8,616 nt of DNA from Chloroflexota bacterium (GCA_027296805.1 JAPUIR010000035.1:1-8616), one strand, 5' to 3'. Shown: positions 1-6,659, counted from the stretch's first letter. Notes: a model not told the origin generated them from the sequence alone. Translations and numbers: made by a program.

Positions 1-109
1 AGTCGCCGTCGGAGTCGCGGGCCAGCCAGTAATCGTCGCCGAACCGCTGCATGATGCGCCCGACGTTGGCGCGGATCTCTTCCTGAATCGATGTCAGCGC
101 AAAGTCCAT
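1..109 (-). CDS. Acyl-CoA dehydrogenase, N-terminal fragment (cut by window edge)
   Basis: Reading leftward from the ATG at 109, 36 codons are open to the edge of the window, beginning MDFALTSIQEEIRANVGRIM. The opening MDFALT-x-x-Q-x-x-I-R and the following R-F-G-D-D-Y-W-L-A-R-D are typical of the N-terminal helical domain of acyl-CoA dehydrogenases, flavoenzymes that oxidise acyl-CoA esters to enoyl-CoA. The FAD-binding and catalytic regions lie outside the window, so substrate class cannot be told. The start is supported by AAGGA (118-122, minus strand) 8 nt upstream. The gene follows the luciferase-like oxidoreductase on the same strand after a 63-nt gap and has its own -10 candidate, so it may be transcribed separately or by read-through. 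Family is likely from the N-terminus alone; function beyond that is not shown. Confidence 0.75.
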   Translation of the reverse strand, partial: MDFALTSIQEEIRANVGRIMQRFGDDYWLARDSDGD

Positions 110-147
110 CGTTGGCGTCCTTCGCTCGCGGGCCCGGGAGAAGGGCG

Positions 148-153
148 ATTATA
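148..153 (-). promoter_or_regulatory. Perfect TATAAT -10 element upstream of the acyl-CoA dehydrogenase
   Basis: On the minus strand positions 153-148 read TATAAT, a perfect sigma70-type -10, 38 nt upstream of the ATG at 109, in otherwise GC-rich DNA. It is framed by a 5-bp inverted repeat, GGGCG (143-147) and CGCCC (154-158), which leaves the -10 as the loop or spacer. I see no good -35 at the usual distance. A transcript from here would have a leader of roughly 30 nt. The framing repeat could be an operator, but that is inference. Confidence 0.5.
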
Positions 154-172
154 CGCCCGCCGCGAGGGAGCC

Positions 173-1222
173 TTACCCCGTGATGAAATCGGGCATGACC
201 TGGGACGTGAAGAGGTCGAGGGAGTGGGACGCCTCGTCATGGTTAAGGTCGCCCCATTGGAACGAGGAGACGAAGTAGTTGGCGCCAGCATCGCGCACGT
301 AGCGGGCGAGGAAATCGCGTACGGTCGCGGGAGACCCCGCGATCAGGTGCTCGACCCCGACCAGCTGCTCGAAGCTCGCCTGCCCCGGATTCTCCGCCGC
401 CTCCTTCGCGGCGAGCGGGGTACGGGCGGCCCCCGCGGGGATCGGTTTCGCGAAGTGGGAGCGGTAGACGTCGAGGGCTTGGTGCGCGCGCTCGACAGCT
501 TCAGCGTCGCTCTCGGCCAGATAGACGTGCTTCATCGCGCCGTAAAGGGGCTCGGCTTCGTGGGGCAGGTCCGGGTCGGCGGCCGTGCGTTGCGCCTCGA
601 TGTCGGACCGGTATTCCTCGAAGATCGGCCCTAAGCGGACGATGGTGGCGTCGCCCAGGAAGTTCATGCCCCACGCGGCGGCGCGCTTCGGATTGCCCGC
701 GTACCAGAAAGGCGGGTGCGGCTGCTGTTTGGGGCGCAACGCCATGTAGAGGTTCTCGAACTCGAAGAATCGCCCGCGGTGCGAGAGAAACTCGTGCGTC
801 AGGCCGCGGAAGAGCACTTCGAACGACTCCTCGAAGCGGGCGTCGGTCTCCTCAGGGTCGCCGCCCCACATCTCCCACTCGGCGCCGCCGGTAGTGCCCC
901 GACCGACGCCGATCTGGTAGCGGCCGCCGCTGAGCTGGTCGATCATGCAGATCTCTTCGATGAGGCGGACGGGGTGATGCAGCGGCAAGACCGAGACCAA
1001 GGGCCCGAAGCGGAGGTGCGTCGTGCGTTCAGCGACGGCGGCCAGAAAGATCGCCTGGTTCGGCGCGACGCAAAGCGGCGAGTGGTGATGCTCGGCTACG
1101 TGGTAGCCGTAGATTCCGGCCTTGTCGGCCTGCTCCGTGAAGCGAAGCCGCTCGGCGAATTGCTGCGCCAAATCGACGTCCGTACGCTGCTCGACGTGGT
1201 CGAAAATACCGAACTTGAGCAT
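173..1222 (-). CDS. Luciferase-like FMN-dependent oxidoreductase (LLM class)
   Basis: The 349-aa protein has the family's full length and motif order. It opens with a beta strand MLKFGIFDHV, has an E-H-H-H cluster at residues 44-47 (the position of the conserved histidine region of bacterial luciferase), a strand H-L-R-F-G-P-L-V at 69-76, the D-x-L-S-G-G-R signature at 95-101 followed by G-V-G-R-G at 105-109, and P-F-W-Y-A-G-N at 171-177. The family are TIM-barrel flavoproteins that use reduced FMN and oxygen to hydroxylate or cleave small organic substrates; F420-dependent relatives also occur, so the cofactor is not certain. The substrate cannot be read from the sequence. The start at 1222 is set by AGGAG (1228-1232, minus strand) 5 nt upstream. 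It lies divergent to a VOC gene and upstream of an acyl-CoA dehydrogenase. A weak TAGGGT -10-like hexamer lies at 1318-1313. Confidence 0.9.
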   Translation of the reverse strand: MLKFGIFDHVEQRTDVDLAQQFAERLRFTEQADKAGIYGYHVAEHHHSPLCVAPNQAIFLAAVAERTTHLRFGPLVSVLPLHHPVRLIEEICMIDQLSGGRYQIGVGRGTTGGAEWEMWGGDPEETDARFEESFEVLFRGLTHEFLSHRGRFFEFENLYMALRPKQQPHPPFWYAGNPKRAAAWGMNFLGDATIVRLGPIFEEYRSDIEAQRTAADPDLPHEAEPLYGAMKHVYLAESDAEAVERAHQALDVYRSHFAKPIPAGAARTPLAAKEAAENPGQASFEQLVGVEHLIAGSPATVRDFLARYVRDAGANYFVSSFQWGDLNHDEASHSLDLFTSQVMPDFITG

Positions 1223-1405
1223 GCGGGCTCCTGCCGTCGCGGGGGATTCGGGTAAGGCTGACGGGCATGCTCTGCGATGACAAGCACCCAGGCGCGACCC
1301 CGAGTGCGCCGGACCCTACCATTGCTCCGAGAGCCAGCGGATCGGAACGGAGATAGGGCCATCAAACCCCCTTTTCGTCCGAGCGGCGCCTGAAGGAGGC
1401 CAGCG
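1223..1405. promoter_or_regulatory. Divergent intergenic region, oxidoreductase/VOC
   Basis: This 183-bp gap separates two genes transcribed away from each other, so it should hold both promoters. The best -10-like hexamers overlap on opposite strands: TAGGGT (minus, 1318-1313) and TACCAT (plus, 1317-1322). Neither has a convincing -35. Each would give a leader of about 80-90 nt. The ribosome binding sites lie at its two ends: AGGAG on the minus strand and AAGGAGG at 1393-1399 on the plus strand. I see no strong inverted repeat. Confidence 0.4.
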
Positions 1406-1774
1406 ATGGCAGTGGCGAGATACTTCGTACATGACGTCGACGAGTCGATCGCGTTCTACCAAGAGGCGCTGGGCTTCACCGTGCGCCAACACGGGAAGGG
1501 GTCCCCCTTCGCTTGGATCGAGAAGGGCGACCAGAGTCTCTGGGTCTCTGGCCCCGGCACCTCCGCCCAACAGCCGATGACGGACGGCAGCGTGCCTGAG
1601 CCGGGTGGCTGGAATCGCATCGTCGTAGAGGTGGAAGACATCGAGGCGGTCGTGGCCGACCTGCGCGCCCGCGGCACCACGTTCCGCAACGAGCCGCTGT
1701 CCGGTGTGGGCGGCACGCAGGTCCTGATTGAGGATCCGTCGGGCAACCCGATCGAGATCTTCCAGCCGCGCTAG
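1406..1774 (+). CDS. VOC (glyoxalase/bleomycin-resistance-like) protein without the usual histidine ligands
   Basis: At 122 aa this is one vicinal-oxygen-chelate module pair. The first half carries V-x-D-x-x-x-x-x-x-F-Y-x-x-x-L-G-F (residues 8-24), and the second carries V-x-V-E-D-I (74-79) and the typical ending D-P-S-G-N-P-I-E-I-F (110-119). VOC proteins are metal-dependent isomerases, lyases or dioxygenases, or metal-free binding proteins. Only the C-terminal ligand-type glutamate E117 is clear. The positions that are usually histidine before strands 1 and 5 are Arg5 and Asn70/Arg71. A metal-free binding or sequestering role is therefore as likely as catalysis. The start is well supported by AAGGAGG (1393-1399), 6 nt upstream. 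It appears monocistronic: the next gene is 260 bp away. Substrate unknown. Confidence 0.85.
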   Translation: MAVARYFVHDVDESIAFYQEALGFTVRQHGKGSPFAWIEKGDQSLWVSGPGTSAQQPMTDGSVPEPGGWNRIVVEVEDIEAVVADLRARGTTFRNEPLSGVGGTQVLIEDPSGNPIEIFQPR

Positions 1775-2034
1775 CCGGTTCGATCGGCCCGGTCCCTGCG
1801 ACGAGCTCGCGCATCCTGGTGCCAGGCGCCATCCATCGAGCGGAGAGCTGGGTAACACAGTGATGACTGTTCCCGCCCGTCCGGCGCAACTACGATGATC
1901 GCATCGACACGCAAGACTCCGAGGCCCAAGAAGTCTCCCGCCGGCCTCGCGCCGCTTACACCATCGACCGGTTCCGGACGGCCACTGGCTGACCGGGTAT
2001 AGCAATCCCAACGACTCAGCAGAGAGATTCCTTC
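1775..2034. other. 260-bp intergenic gap upstream of the helicase
   Basis: This is the longest gene-free stretch in the window. It holds a short inverted repeat CCTGG-TG-CCAGG near 1815-1826, with no T-run after it, so it is not a convincing terminator. A 35-codon reading frame from ATG 1895 to TAG 2002, rich in Lys, Pro and Ser, has no ribosome binding site and no recognisable similarity. The best -10-like hexamer for the helicase is TATAGC at 1998-2003, without a good -35. Many DEAD-box helicase genes have long regulated leaders, but nothing here shows a specific element. Confidence 0.4.
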
Positions 2035-3357
2035 ATGTCCTTCGATGCGTTCGGCCTACGGGCCGAGCTCCTGCGCGCGATCCGCGATCAGGGATACACG
2101 ACTCCTACCCCCGTTCAGGAACGCGCGATTCCGTCCATCCTGGAGGGCCGCGATCTGATGGCCGCCGCTCCCACCGGCACGGGGAAGACCGCGGGCTTTA
2201 CCCTGCCGATGCTGCAACGGCTCATGACCAACGACCCGCGAGGGCGGCGGCCGGTGCGCGCCTTAGTCGTGGTGCCGACGCGGGAACTCGCGGCACAGGT
2301 CATGGAAAGCATTCGCGTCTACGGCAAACATCTGCCCCTGCGAAGCACTGCCATCTTCGGGGGCGTTGGCATCAATCCGCAGATCGCAACCCTGCGGCGT
2401 GGGGTCGACGTCGTCGTCGCCACGCCGGGACGCCTGCTCGATCATGTTGGTCAGGGCACTATCGATCTGGGCCAGGTTGAGATTTGCGTGCTGGACGAAG
2501 CCGATCGCATGCTGGATATGGGATTCCTGCCAGATGTGCGGCGAATTCTGGCGCAGCTCCCGGAGCGCCGGCAGAATCTGTTGTTCAGCGCCACGCTCGT
2601 GGGCGAGATCACCAGACTCGCCGACGGCCTGCTGGACGACCCGGAGTACATCGACGTCACCCCCCGCAACATGGCGGCCGAGACCGTGGATCAACTGGTC
2701 TACCGCGTGGACACCAAACGCAAGGCCGCACTGCTCAGCGAGCTCTTCGAAACGGAGGGCTGGCAGCAAGTGCTGGTCTTCACGCGTACGAAGCATCGCG
2801 CCAACCGGGTGGCCGCGTCCCTCAGGACGGCGGGGATCGAGGCGGTCGCCATCCACGGCAACAAGAGCCAGAACGCCCGTACCCGGGCGCTGGCCGCCTT
2901 CAAAGCCGGCCGCACGCAGGCGCTGATCGCCACGGATATCGCATCGCGCGGACTCGACATCAGCGGCCTGCCACAGGTGGTCAACTTCGAATTGCCGTTC
3001 GTCCCAGAGGACTATGTGCACCGCGTCGGTCGAACCGGGCGCGCGGGCACGGATGGTCTCGCGATCTCCCTCGTCTGTGAGAGCGAAAACGCACAACTGC
3101 GCGCGATCGAACGGGTGCTTGGACGCACGATCCCGGCGGAGACCATCCCCGGCTTCGAGCCCGACCCCACACTTCACCATGAGCCGATCAAGCAAGGGCG
3201 AGGGGGACGGTCGCGACCCGGCCGTGGTAGCCAGCCATCGTCGCGCCGGCCTGGGAGTCAGTCGCAGAGCAACGGCAGCCGCCCCGGCAGTCAGCGTCCC
3301 CGCAACGGATCGAGCGCCCGCGCCGGCGCGACGCCGGGCCGTCGCAGACGACGCTAG
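2035..3357 (+). CDS. DEAD-box ATP-dependent RNA helicase, RhlE-like
   Basis: The 440-aa protein has all DEAD-box motifs in order: Q motif with Q28 in T-P-T-P-V-Q, Walker A A-P-T-G-T-G-K-T (45-52), P-T-R-E-L-A (81-86), G-G (109-110), T-P-G-R (130-133), D-E-A-D (154-157), S-A-T (185-187), V-F-T (248-250), [10 protein letters not shown] (299-308) and [10 protein letters not shown] (329-338). These form the two RecA-like lobes that couple ATP hydrolysis to local RNA unwinding in ribosome assembly, RNA decay or cold adaptation. Residues 385-440 are a low-complexity tail rich in Arg, Gly, Ser and Pro that ends in five arginines, as is common for RNA-binding tails of RhlE-type proteins. The length fits that family (about 400-460 aa). 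The start has only a weak AGAGAG (2021-2026). CsdA/DeaD is less likely because no C-terminal DbpA-type RNA-binding fold is visible. It stands alone between short gaps. Confidence 0.93.
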   Translation: MSFDAFGLRAELLRAIRDQGYTTPTPVQERAIPSILEGRDLMAAAPTGTGKTAGFTLPMLQRLMTNDPRGRRPVRALVVVPTRELAAQVMESIRVYGKHLPLRSTAIFGGVGINPQIATLRRGVDVVVATPGRLLDHVGQGTIDLGQVEICVLDEADRMLDMGFLPDVRRILAQLPERRQNLLFSATLVGEITRLADGLLDDPEYIDVTPRNMAAETVDQLVYRVDTKRKAALLSELFETEGWQQVLVFTRTKHRANRVAASLRTAGIEAVAIHGNKSQNARTRALAAFKAGRTQALIATDIASRGLDISGLPQVVNFELPFVPEDYVHRVGRTGRAGTDGLAISLVCESENAQLRAIERVLGRTIPAETIPGFEPDPTLHHEPIKQGRGGRSRPGRGSQPSSRRPGSQSQSNGSRPGSQRPRNGSSARAGATPGRRRRR

Positions 3358-3431
3358 CCGCCTTCTCTTACTCCGAACGTAGAGACCCGGCACTCCAGGC
3401 ATGGACACCCGGCGCAACGGCGCACGCGGCG

Positions 3432-3438
3432 CTATCCT
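3432..3438 (+). promoter_or_regulatory. CTANNCT -10 element for the epimerase-like/lactonase unit
   Basis: The plus strand reads CTATCCT here, 20 nt before the ATG at 3459, which implies a leader of roughly 14 nt that contains little more than the ribosome binding site. No clear -35 lies upstream. It is one of six CTANNCT matches in the window, all ahead of genes. Confidence 0.5.
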
Positions 3439-3458
3439 TCCCCGCCAGGGAGGCTCCC

Positions 3459-3890
3459 ATGTCCAAACTCGTCCGACTCGATCACGTTGGCATCATCGCC
3501 GAGACCTGGGCACAAGCCAGCGACATCCTGGAACGGCAGATGGGCCTGCCCCTGGACACCGACATCACCAAGCTTGAGAACGGGATCGAATCGCTCCTCT
3601 TCGAGCCCGAGCAGACCTACAACTACTTCGTCAAGGTCGGTATCGGCGAGACCCGTATTGAGGTGCTCATCCCCAAGCCGGGCTCTGAGACCGGCACCAC
3701 CCGCCGGCTCGCCCGTTTCGGCCCCGGCCTGCACCACCTCGGCTACGGCTGTCGCGACGTCCAAGCCGCCGCTCGTGAACTCGAAGAGCGGGGCCTGAAG
3801 CGCATCGACCTCGGCCCGATCAGCGCCGCCTTCTTCTACCCCAAGAGCGCGGGCGGCATCCTCACCGAACTCGTCCCCCTGCGCGAGTAG
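3459..3890 (+). CDS. VOC enzyme resembling methylmalonyl-CoA epimerase
   Basis: This 143-aa protein shows the paired VOC halves and the full set of four candidate metal ligands: H9 in L-D-H-V-G-I, E68 in T-R-I-E-V-L, H92/H93 in G-L-H-H-L-G-Y, and E137 in L-T-E-L. The G-L-H-H-x-x-Y/F-x-x-x-D-V pattern, the I-x-x-L-x-P-x-x-x-x-x-x-x-x-x-R-x-L-A-R-F spacing and the length fit the methylmalonyl-CoA epimerase branch, which racemises (R/S)-methylmalonyl-CoA with a divalent metal. Sequence alone cannot separate true epimerases from related VOC enzymes that act on other acids. GGGAGG (3448-3453) lies 5 nt before the start, and a -10 candidate sits at 3432-3438. The lactonase gene follows after 67 nt on the same strand without an evident promoter, so the two are probably cotranscribed. 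No mutase gene is in view. Confidence 0.8.
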   Translation: MSKLVRLDHVGIIAETWAQASDILERQMGLPLDTDITKLENGIESLLFEPEQTYNYFVKVGIGETRIEVLIPKPGSETGTTRRLARFGPGLHHLGYGCRDVQAAARELEERGLKRIDLGPISAAFFYPKSAGGILTELVPLRE

Positions 3891-3957
3891 CCCCAGCGAA
3901 CCGGCCAGCCAGAGGCCCCCGCCTGCAAGACGGCCCCAATTGGGAGACGAACGAATC

Positions 3958-4908
3958 ATGCCCGTCAACACCGTCCTCGGACCCGTCGCCGCCGACGATC
4001 TCGGCCCCACCCTCCCGCACGAGCACATCGGCGTGCGCTCGCCCGGGATCGCGGAGACCTGGCCGGAGAGCTACGACCGCGACACCCACAAGGCGGCCGC
4101 CATTGAACAGGTCGCCGCGGCCTACGCCGCCGGCATCCGCACCATCGTCGACCCGGCACCGGCCGACCTCGGCCGTGACGTCGAACTCATGCGCGAGGTC
4201 GCGCAGGAGACCGGCATGCAGATCGTCTGCGTGACCGGCATCTACTGGATCGTGCCCAGGTACTGGTGGGCGCGCGAGATCGACGACCTGGCCGACGCAT
4301 TTGTCCGGGAGATCGAGCAGGGAGTCGCCGACACCGGCATCAAGCCGGGCGCGATTAAAGCCGCCACCGACGAAGAGGGCGTCACCGAGGTCAACGAAAA
4401 GTGTCTGCGCGCCGTCGCCCGTAGCCATCGCCGTACCGGCATCCCCATCATCACTCACAACGGACCGCCGACGATGGGCGCCGAGCAGCAGCGCATCTTC
4501 CTCGACGAGGGCGTCGAGCTGCGGGACAACGTTGTCATCGGGCATGTCGGCGACACGGACGACGTCGCGTACCTGCGATCGCTGGCCGACAAGGGCAGCT
4601 TCCTGGGCATGGACCGCTTCGGCATCGACCAGACGCTCTCCTTCGAGAAGCGCGTGGGCACCGTGAGCCAACTCTGCGCCGATGGCTATGCGGACCGCAT
4701 CGTCCTCGCCCACGACCGCTGCTGCCTGCTCGACTGGCTGCCCGACTTCTACGACATGATCCCTTCCTTCGCGCCGAACTGGCGCATGGACCTTGTCAGC
4801 ACGGACGTCGTTCCCGCACTCAAAGAGCAGGGCGTCTCGCAGGCACAGATCGACCAAATGTTGATCGACAATCCCCGCCGCCTGCTGGAGCCCGCTCAGC
4901 CCTACTAG
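3958..4908 (+). CDS. Phosphotriesterase-like lactonase (PLL), amidohydrolase superfamily
   Basis: From the ATG at 3958 the protein is 316 aa, the usual size of this family. All binuclear-metal ligands are present: H21 and H23 (L-P-H-E-H), the lysine expected to be carboxylated K134 (G-A-I-K-A-A), H167, H196 and D253 (A-H-D-R-C-C). Y96 in T-G-I-Y-W, G-M-D-R-F-G (217-222) and the C-C pair at 255-256 match phosphotriesterase-like lactonases better than true organophosphate hydrolases. The likely reaction is therefore hydrolysis of lactones or similar esters, with any phosphotriesterase activity promiscuous. An in-frame TTG at 3940 would add six residues. The ATG is preferred because MPVNTVLGPV aligns with the usual start of the family and GGGAG (3942-3946) lies upstream, though 11 nt away. 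It is downstream of the epimerase-like VOC gene and meets the SDR gene tail to tail with a 9-nt gap. Confidence 0.92.
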   Translation: MPVNTVLGPVAADDLGPTLPHEHIGVRSPGIAETWPESYDRDTHKAAAIEQVAAAYAAGIRTIVDPAPADLGRDVELMREVAQETGMQIVCVTGIYWIVPRYWWAREIDDLADAFVREIEQGVADTGIKPGAIKAATDEEGVTEVNEKCLRAVARSHRRTGIPIITHNGPPTMGAEQQRIFLDEGVELRDNVVIGHVGDTDDVAYLRSLADKGSFLGMDRFGIDQTLSFEKRVGTVSQLCADGYADRIVLAHDRCCLLDWLPDFYDMIPSFAPNWRMDLVSTDVVPALKEQGVSQAQIDQMLIDNPRRLLEPAQPY

Positions 4909-4920
4909 GGCCCAGCCCTA
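4906..4920. repeat. Palindrome joining two convergent stop codons
   Basis: TAGGGC (4906-4911), CCA, GCCCTA (4915-4920) is a perfect 6-bp inverted repeat. Its first three bases are the TAG stop of the lactonase and its last three are the TAG stop of the SDR on the other strand. AGCCCTAC occurs twice in the same direction (4898-4905 and 4914-4921), so TAGGGC can pair on either side. The stem lacks a T-run, so a bidirectional terminator role is only possible, not shown. Confidence 0.45.
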
Positions 4921-5709
4921 CGAGAGACCAGCCTCGCTGACGAGTTCCTCATCGAACACGATGTTGCCGGTGTACTTGTCGGCTGGCTGCTCACAGATCC
5001 AGACGGTCGCCTTGCCCATCGCGTCCGCGGTCTCGAAGTCCAAGTCGGGCTTCTCGGGGTCGTTGGAAAAGAAGAGGTTGCCCGGGGTCTTGATCCGCCC
5101 CACCGGCGAGAGGACGTTGACCGAAATACCCGCGCTCTGCAGCTGCACCGCCTGGCGTTGGGAGAAGTGCTCCAGCGCCGACTTCTCGGGACCGTAGAGC
5201 AGATCGTCTCCCAACCGGCGCTCCGGGTCGTAGGGCCCAGGACCGGGGAAGGTCGACCCGCGCGACGAGACGTTAATGATGCGGCCGCCCCCACCCGCCT
5301 TCATGTGCGGCACCGCCGCCTGCATCGCCAGGATCGGCCCGCGCAGGTTGACCTGCAAACTGAGTTCGATGTGCCGGTCCAGCACAGTCTCGAGGTCGCC
5401 CGGAATGAAGATCGCCGCGTTGTTGACCAGGATGTCGAGACGCCCCCACTCGTCGACGACGCGCTTTATGGCAGTGCGAATACTCTCCCCATCGCGCAGG
5501 TTGAGCACCACCGCGAGGGCGGTCCCGCCCTCCTCTTCGATCTCGGCCGTAACGGAATGAATCGTCCCGGGTAGCCGCGCGTCCTGGACCTGCTCCGTGC
5601 GCGCGGCCACGGCGACCTTGGCGCCCGCCCGCGCCAGGTACCTCGCGACATCCGCGCCGATCCCGCGACTCGCCCCGGCGACAAGCGCCACCTGTCCGTC
5701 CAATGCCAT
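4918..5709 (-). CDS. Short-chain dehydrogenase/reductase (classical SDR)
   Basis: The 263-aa protein is a classical SDR. It has the nucleotide-binding loop A-G-A-S-R-G-I-G (11-18), N-N-A-A (96-99) after L-D-I-L-V, N121 in the conserved V-N-L, catalytic serine in I-N-V-S-S (144-149), and Y172-x-x-x-K176. These enzymes oxidise or reduce alcohol and keto groups with NAD(H) or NADP(H). The R15 and R37 basic positions in and after the first beta-alpha-beta unit lean toward NADP(H), but this is weak evidence. The section between the Ser and Tyr is longer than usual (about 23 residues), and the C-terminus ends with F-D-E-E-L-V without the usual V-D-G-G motif. The substrate is unknown. GAGGGA (5714-5719, minus strand) lies 4 nt before the start. 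A -10 candidate and a 12-bp palindrome lie upstream. It ends 9 nt from the convergent lactonase gene. Confidence 0.9.
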   Translation of the reverse strand: MALDGQVALVAGASRGIGADVARYLARAGAKVAVAARTEQVQDARLPGTIHSVTAEIEEEGGTALAVVLNLRDGESIRTAIKRVVDEWGRLDILVNNAAIFIPGDLETVLDRHIELSLQVNLRGPILAMQAAVPHMKAGGGGRIINVSSRGSTFPGPGPYDPERRLGDDLLYGPEKSALEHFSQRQAVQLQSAGISVNVLSPVGRIKTPGNLFFSNDPEKPDLDFETADAMGKATVWICEQPADKYTGNIVFDEELVSEAGLS

Positions 5710-5755
5710 GCGGTCCCTCGATTTCCGATCCGCCCATTCCCTGTGGAGGGCCCCA

Positions 5756-5767
5756 ATCCATATGGAT
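5756..5767. promoter_or_regulatory. Perfect 12-bp palindrome, operator candidate for the SDR
   Basis: ATCCATATGGAT is a perfect palindrome and unusually AT-rich for this window. It lies between the -10 candidate at 5773-5779 and the SDR start at 5709, about where transcription would begin. A dimeric repressor bound here would block initiation. A palindrome of this length can arise by chance once or twice in a window this size, so location and composition are the main support. Confidence 0.35.
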
Positions 5768-5772
5768 GTCGG

Positions 5773-5779
5773 AGTCTAG
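5773..5779 (-). promoter_or_regulatory. CTANNCT -10 element for the SDR
   Basis: On the minus strand these bases read CTAGACT, 63 nt upstream of the SDR ATG. It falls in the 107-nt gap after the upstream YjbR/MmcQ gene, which suggests that the SDR has its own promoter and does not depend only on read-through. No good -35 is visible. Confidence 0.45.
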
Positions 5780-5816
5780 TCCTCGCCGGGCTTGGTGGAT
5801 CGGGTCCCCGAACGAA

Positions 5817-6602
5817 TCAGGGCAGATAGCCCCCGGCTTCGTCGAGGGCCTTCAACATGCGCTTGAGAGCGAAGTGGCGATAGCTCGTGAGGAGCAAGTC
5901 TTCGACCTCATCCCAGTCGACCGTCTCTTCCACGTCGAGCACGATCCAGCCGTTGTGCCCCGTGTAGGCAGGCACCCGGAAGCGCGCCTGCTCGGAGAGA
6001 ATCGACTGCATCTCCGGGCCCACCCAGAAGCTGAACTGGAGCCGGTCGTCGTGGTGTTCGGCGCTGCAGAAGGTCTTCTTGCCTGCGCGCCAGACCGCAT
6101 GCCCAAAGCGTTCGTCTTCGGCCGTCTCGGGCAGGGCCAGACAGCGCTGGGCCAGTTGCGGCACCAACTCCTGGGCCCGCGCGGCGTTCATCGGATCGAA
6201 CGCGACGGGGTCGATCGTCTCCGTGGGAGGATCGATCTCGATCGGCGCAGCGGCGGCCGCCGCGAGGGACCGCGGTGCCACCGTCAGGTACGCGTCGTGC
6301 ACTTGCTCCGCGATCCGGCCCCAATCCAGACCGCGGTCGAGATGCACGCCCAGCCAGCCGCGCGGCCCTACATAGGGCGGCACGAAGAAGTAGTCGGGCT
6401 CCGACTCCGTGAACAACGCCTGTGCGCCGGCGGGCGCGCGCAGCCACAGTGCGATCCGGCCATCGCCATGGTGGTTGACGACGAACGTCGCGAAGGTCTT
6501 CTCGCGCACACGGAAGTCGGGGGAGCCACGCGACGGTCGCTCCGTCGCTTCCGGCAAGGAGAGACACACCTCTCGCACGGCCGTCGCGATGTCCTTGGCC
6601 AT
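5817..6602 (-). CDS. Tandem-domain YjbR/MmcQ-like protein
   Basis: The 261-aa protein consists of two copies of the YjbR/MmcQ (CyaY-like fold) domain, a family that is normally a single domain of about 115-120 aa. Copy 1 spans residues 5-112 and copy 2 spans 145-252. They correspond position by position: V-C-L-S-L-P-E-A-T-E against R-C-L-A-L-P-E-T-A-E, R-x-K-T-F against A-G-K-K-T-F, L-W-L-R-A-P against F-S-F-W-V-G-P, Y-V-G-P-R-G-W-L-G-V-H-L against Y-T-G-H-N-G-W-I-V-L-D-V, and D-W-x-x-I/V near each end. The linker (113-144) is Ala/Pro/Asp-rich. The family is often labelled DNA-binding on structural grounds, but its function is unproven. A strong GGGAGG (6610-6615, minus strand) precedes the start. 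It is divergent from the CinA-like gene and upstream of the SDR on the same strand. Confidence 0.87.
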   Translation of the reverse strand: MAKDIATAVREVCLSLPEATERPSRGSPDFRVREKTFATFVVNHHGDGRIALWLRAPAGAQALFTESEPDYFFVPPYVGPRGWLGVHLDRGLDWGRIAEQVHDAYLTVAPRSLAAAAAAPIEIDPPTETIDPVAFDPMNAARAQELVPQLAQRCLALPETAEDERFGHAVWRAGKKTFCSAEHHDDRLQFSFWVGPEMQSILSEQARFRVPAYTGHNGWIVLDVEETVDWDEVEDLLLTSYRHFALKRMLKALDEAGGYLP

Positions 6603-6626
6603 GGCTCGACCTCCCTCACGGAGCGG

Positions 6627-6633
6627 AGCCTAG
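6627..6633 (-). promoter_or_regulatory. CTANNCT -10 element for the YjbR/MmcQ gene
   Basis: On the minus strand these bases read CTAGGCT, 24 nt before the ATG at 6602, giving a leader of under 20 nt. It shares its flank CTCCG with the SDR promoter candidate (CTAGGCTCCG against CTAGACTCCG). Confidence 0.5.
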
Positions 6634-6659
6634 CGCGGGTCCGTTCGGTCCGGGGTCGA

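Noticed and set aside
129..136. CGGGCCCG palindrome in the acyl-CoA dehydrogenase leader
   Set aside because: Eight-base GC palindromes are expected often by chance in DNA of this composition.
1895..2002. A 35-codon small open frame upstream of the helicase
   Set aside because: No ribosome binding site precedes the ATG, there is no recognisable similarity, and frames of this length are common by chance. Kept only as a note on the gap.
1316..2011. A 231-codon open frame on the minus strand over the first VOC gene and its downstream gap
   Set aside because: No ribosome binding site or family motif was seen, and it conflicts with a VOC gene that has a strong Shine-Dalgarno sequence.
2263..3417. 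A 384-codon open frame on the minus strand
   Set aside because: It is antisense to the DEAD-box helicase, whose motifs are complete. The frame shows only low-complexity Arg/Ala/Gly content.
3358..3458. Possible terminator after the helicase
   Set aside because: Only short GC-rich self-complementary pieces are present, without a stable stem followed by a T-run.
3940..3957. In-frame TTG start that would extend the lactonase by six residues
   Set aside because: It would place the GGGAG Shine-Dalgarno inside the coding region, and the family normally begins at the M-P-V-N-T-V-L-G position encoded from 3958.
3862..4857. A 331-codon open frame on the minus strand
   Set aside because: It is antisense to the lactonase gene, with all metal ligands intact in the plus-strand frame. 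The antisense protein has no recognisable motif.
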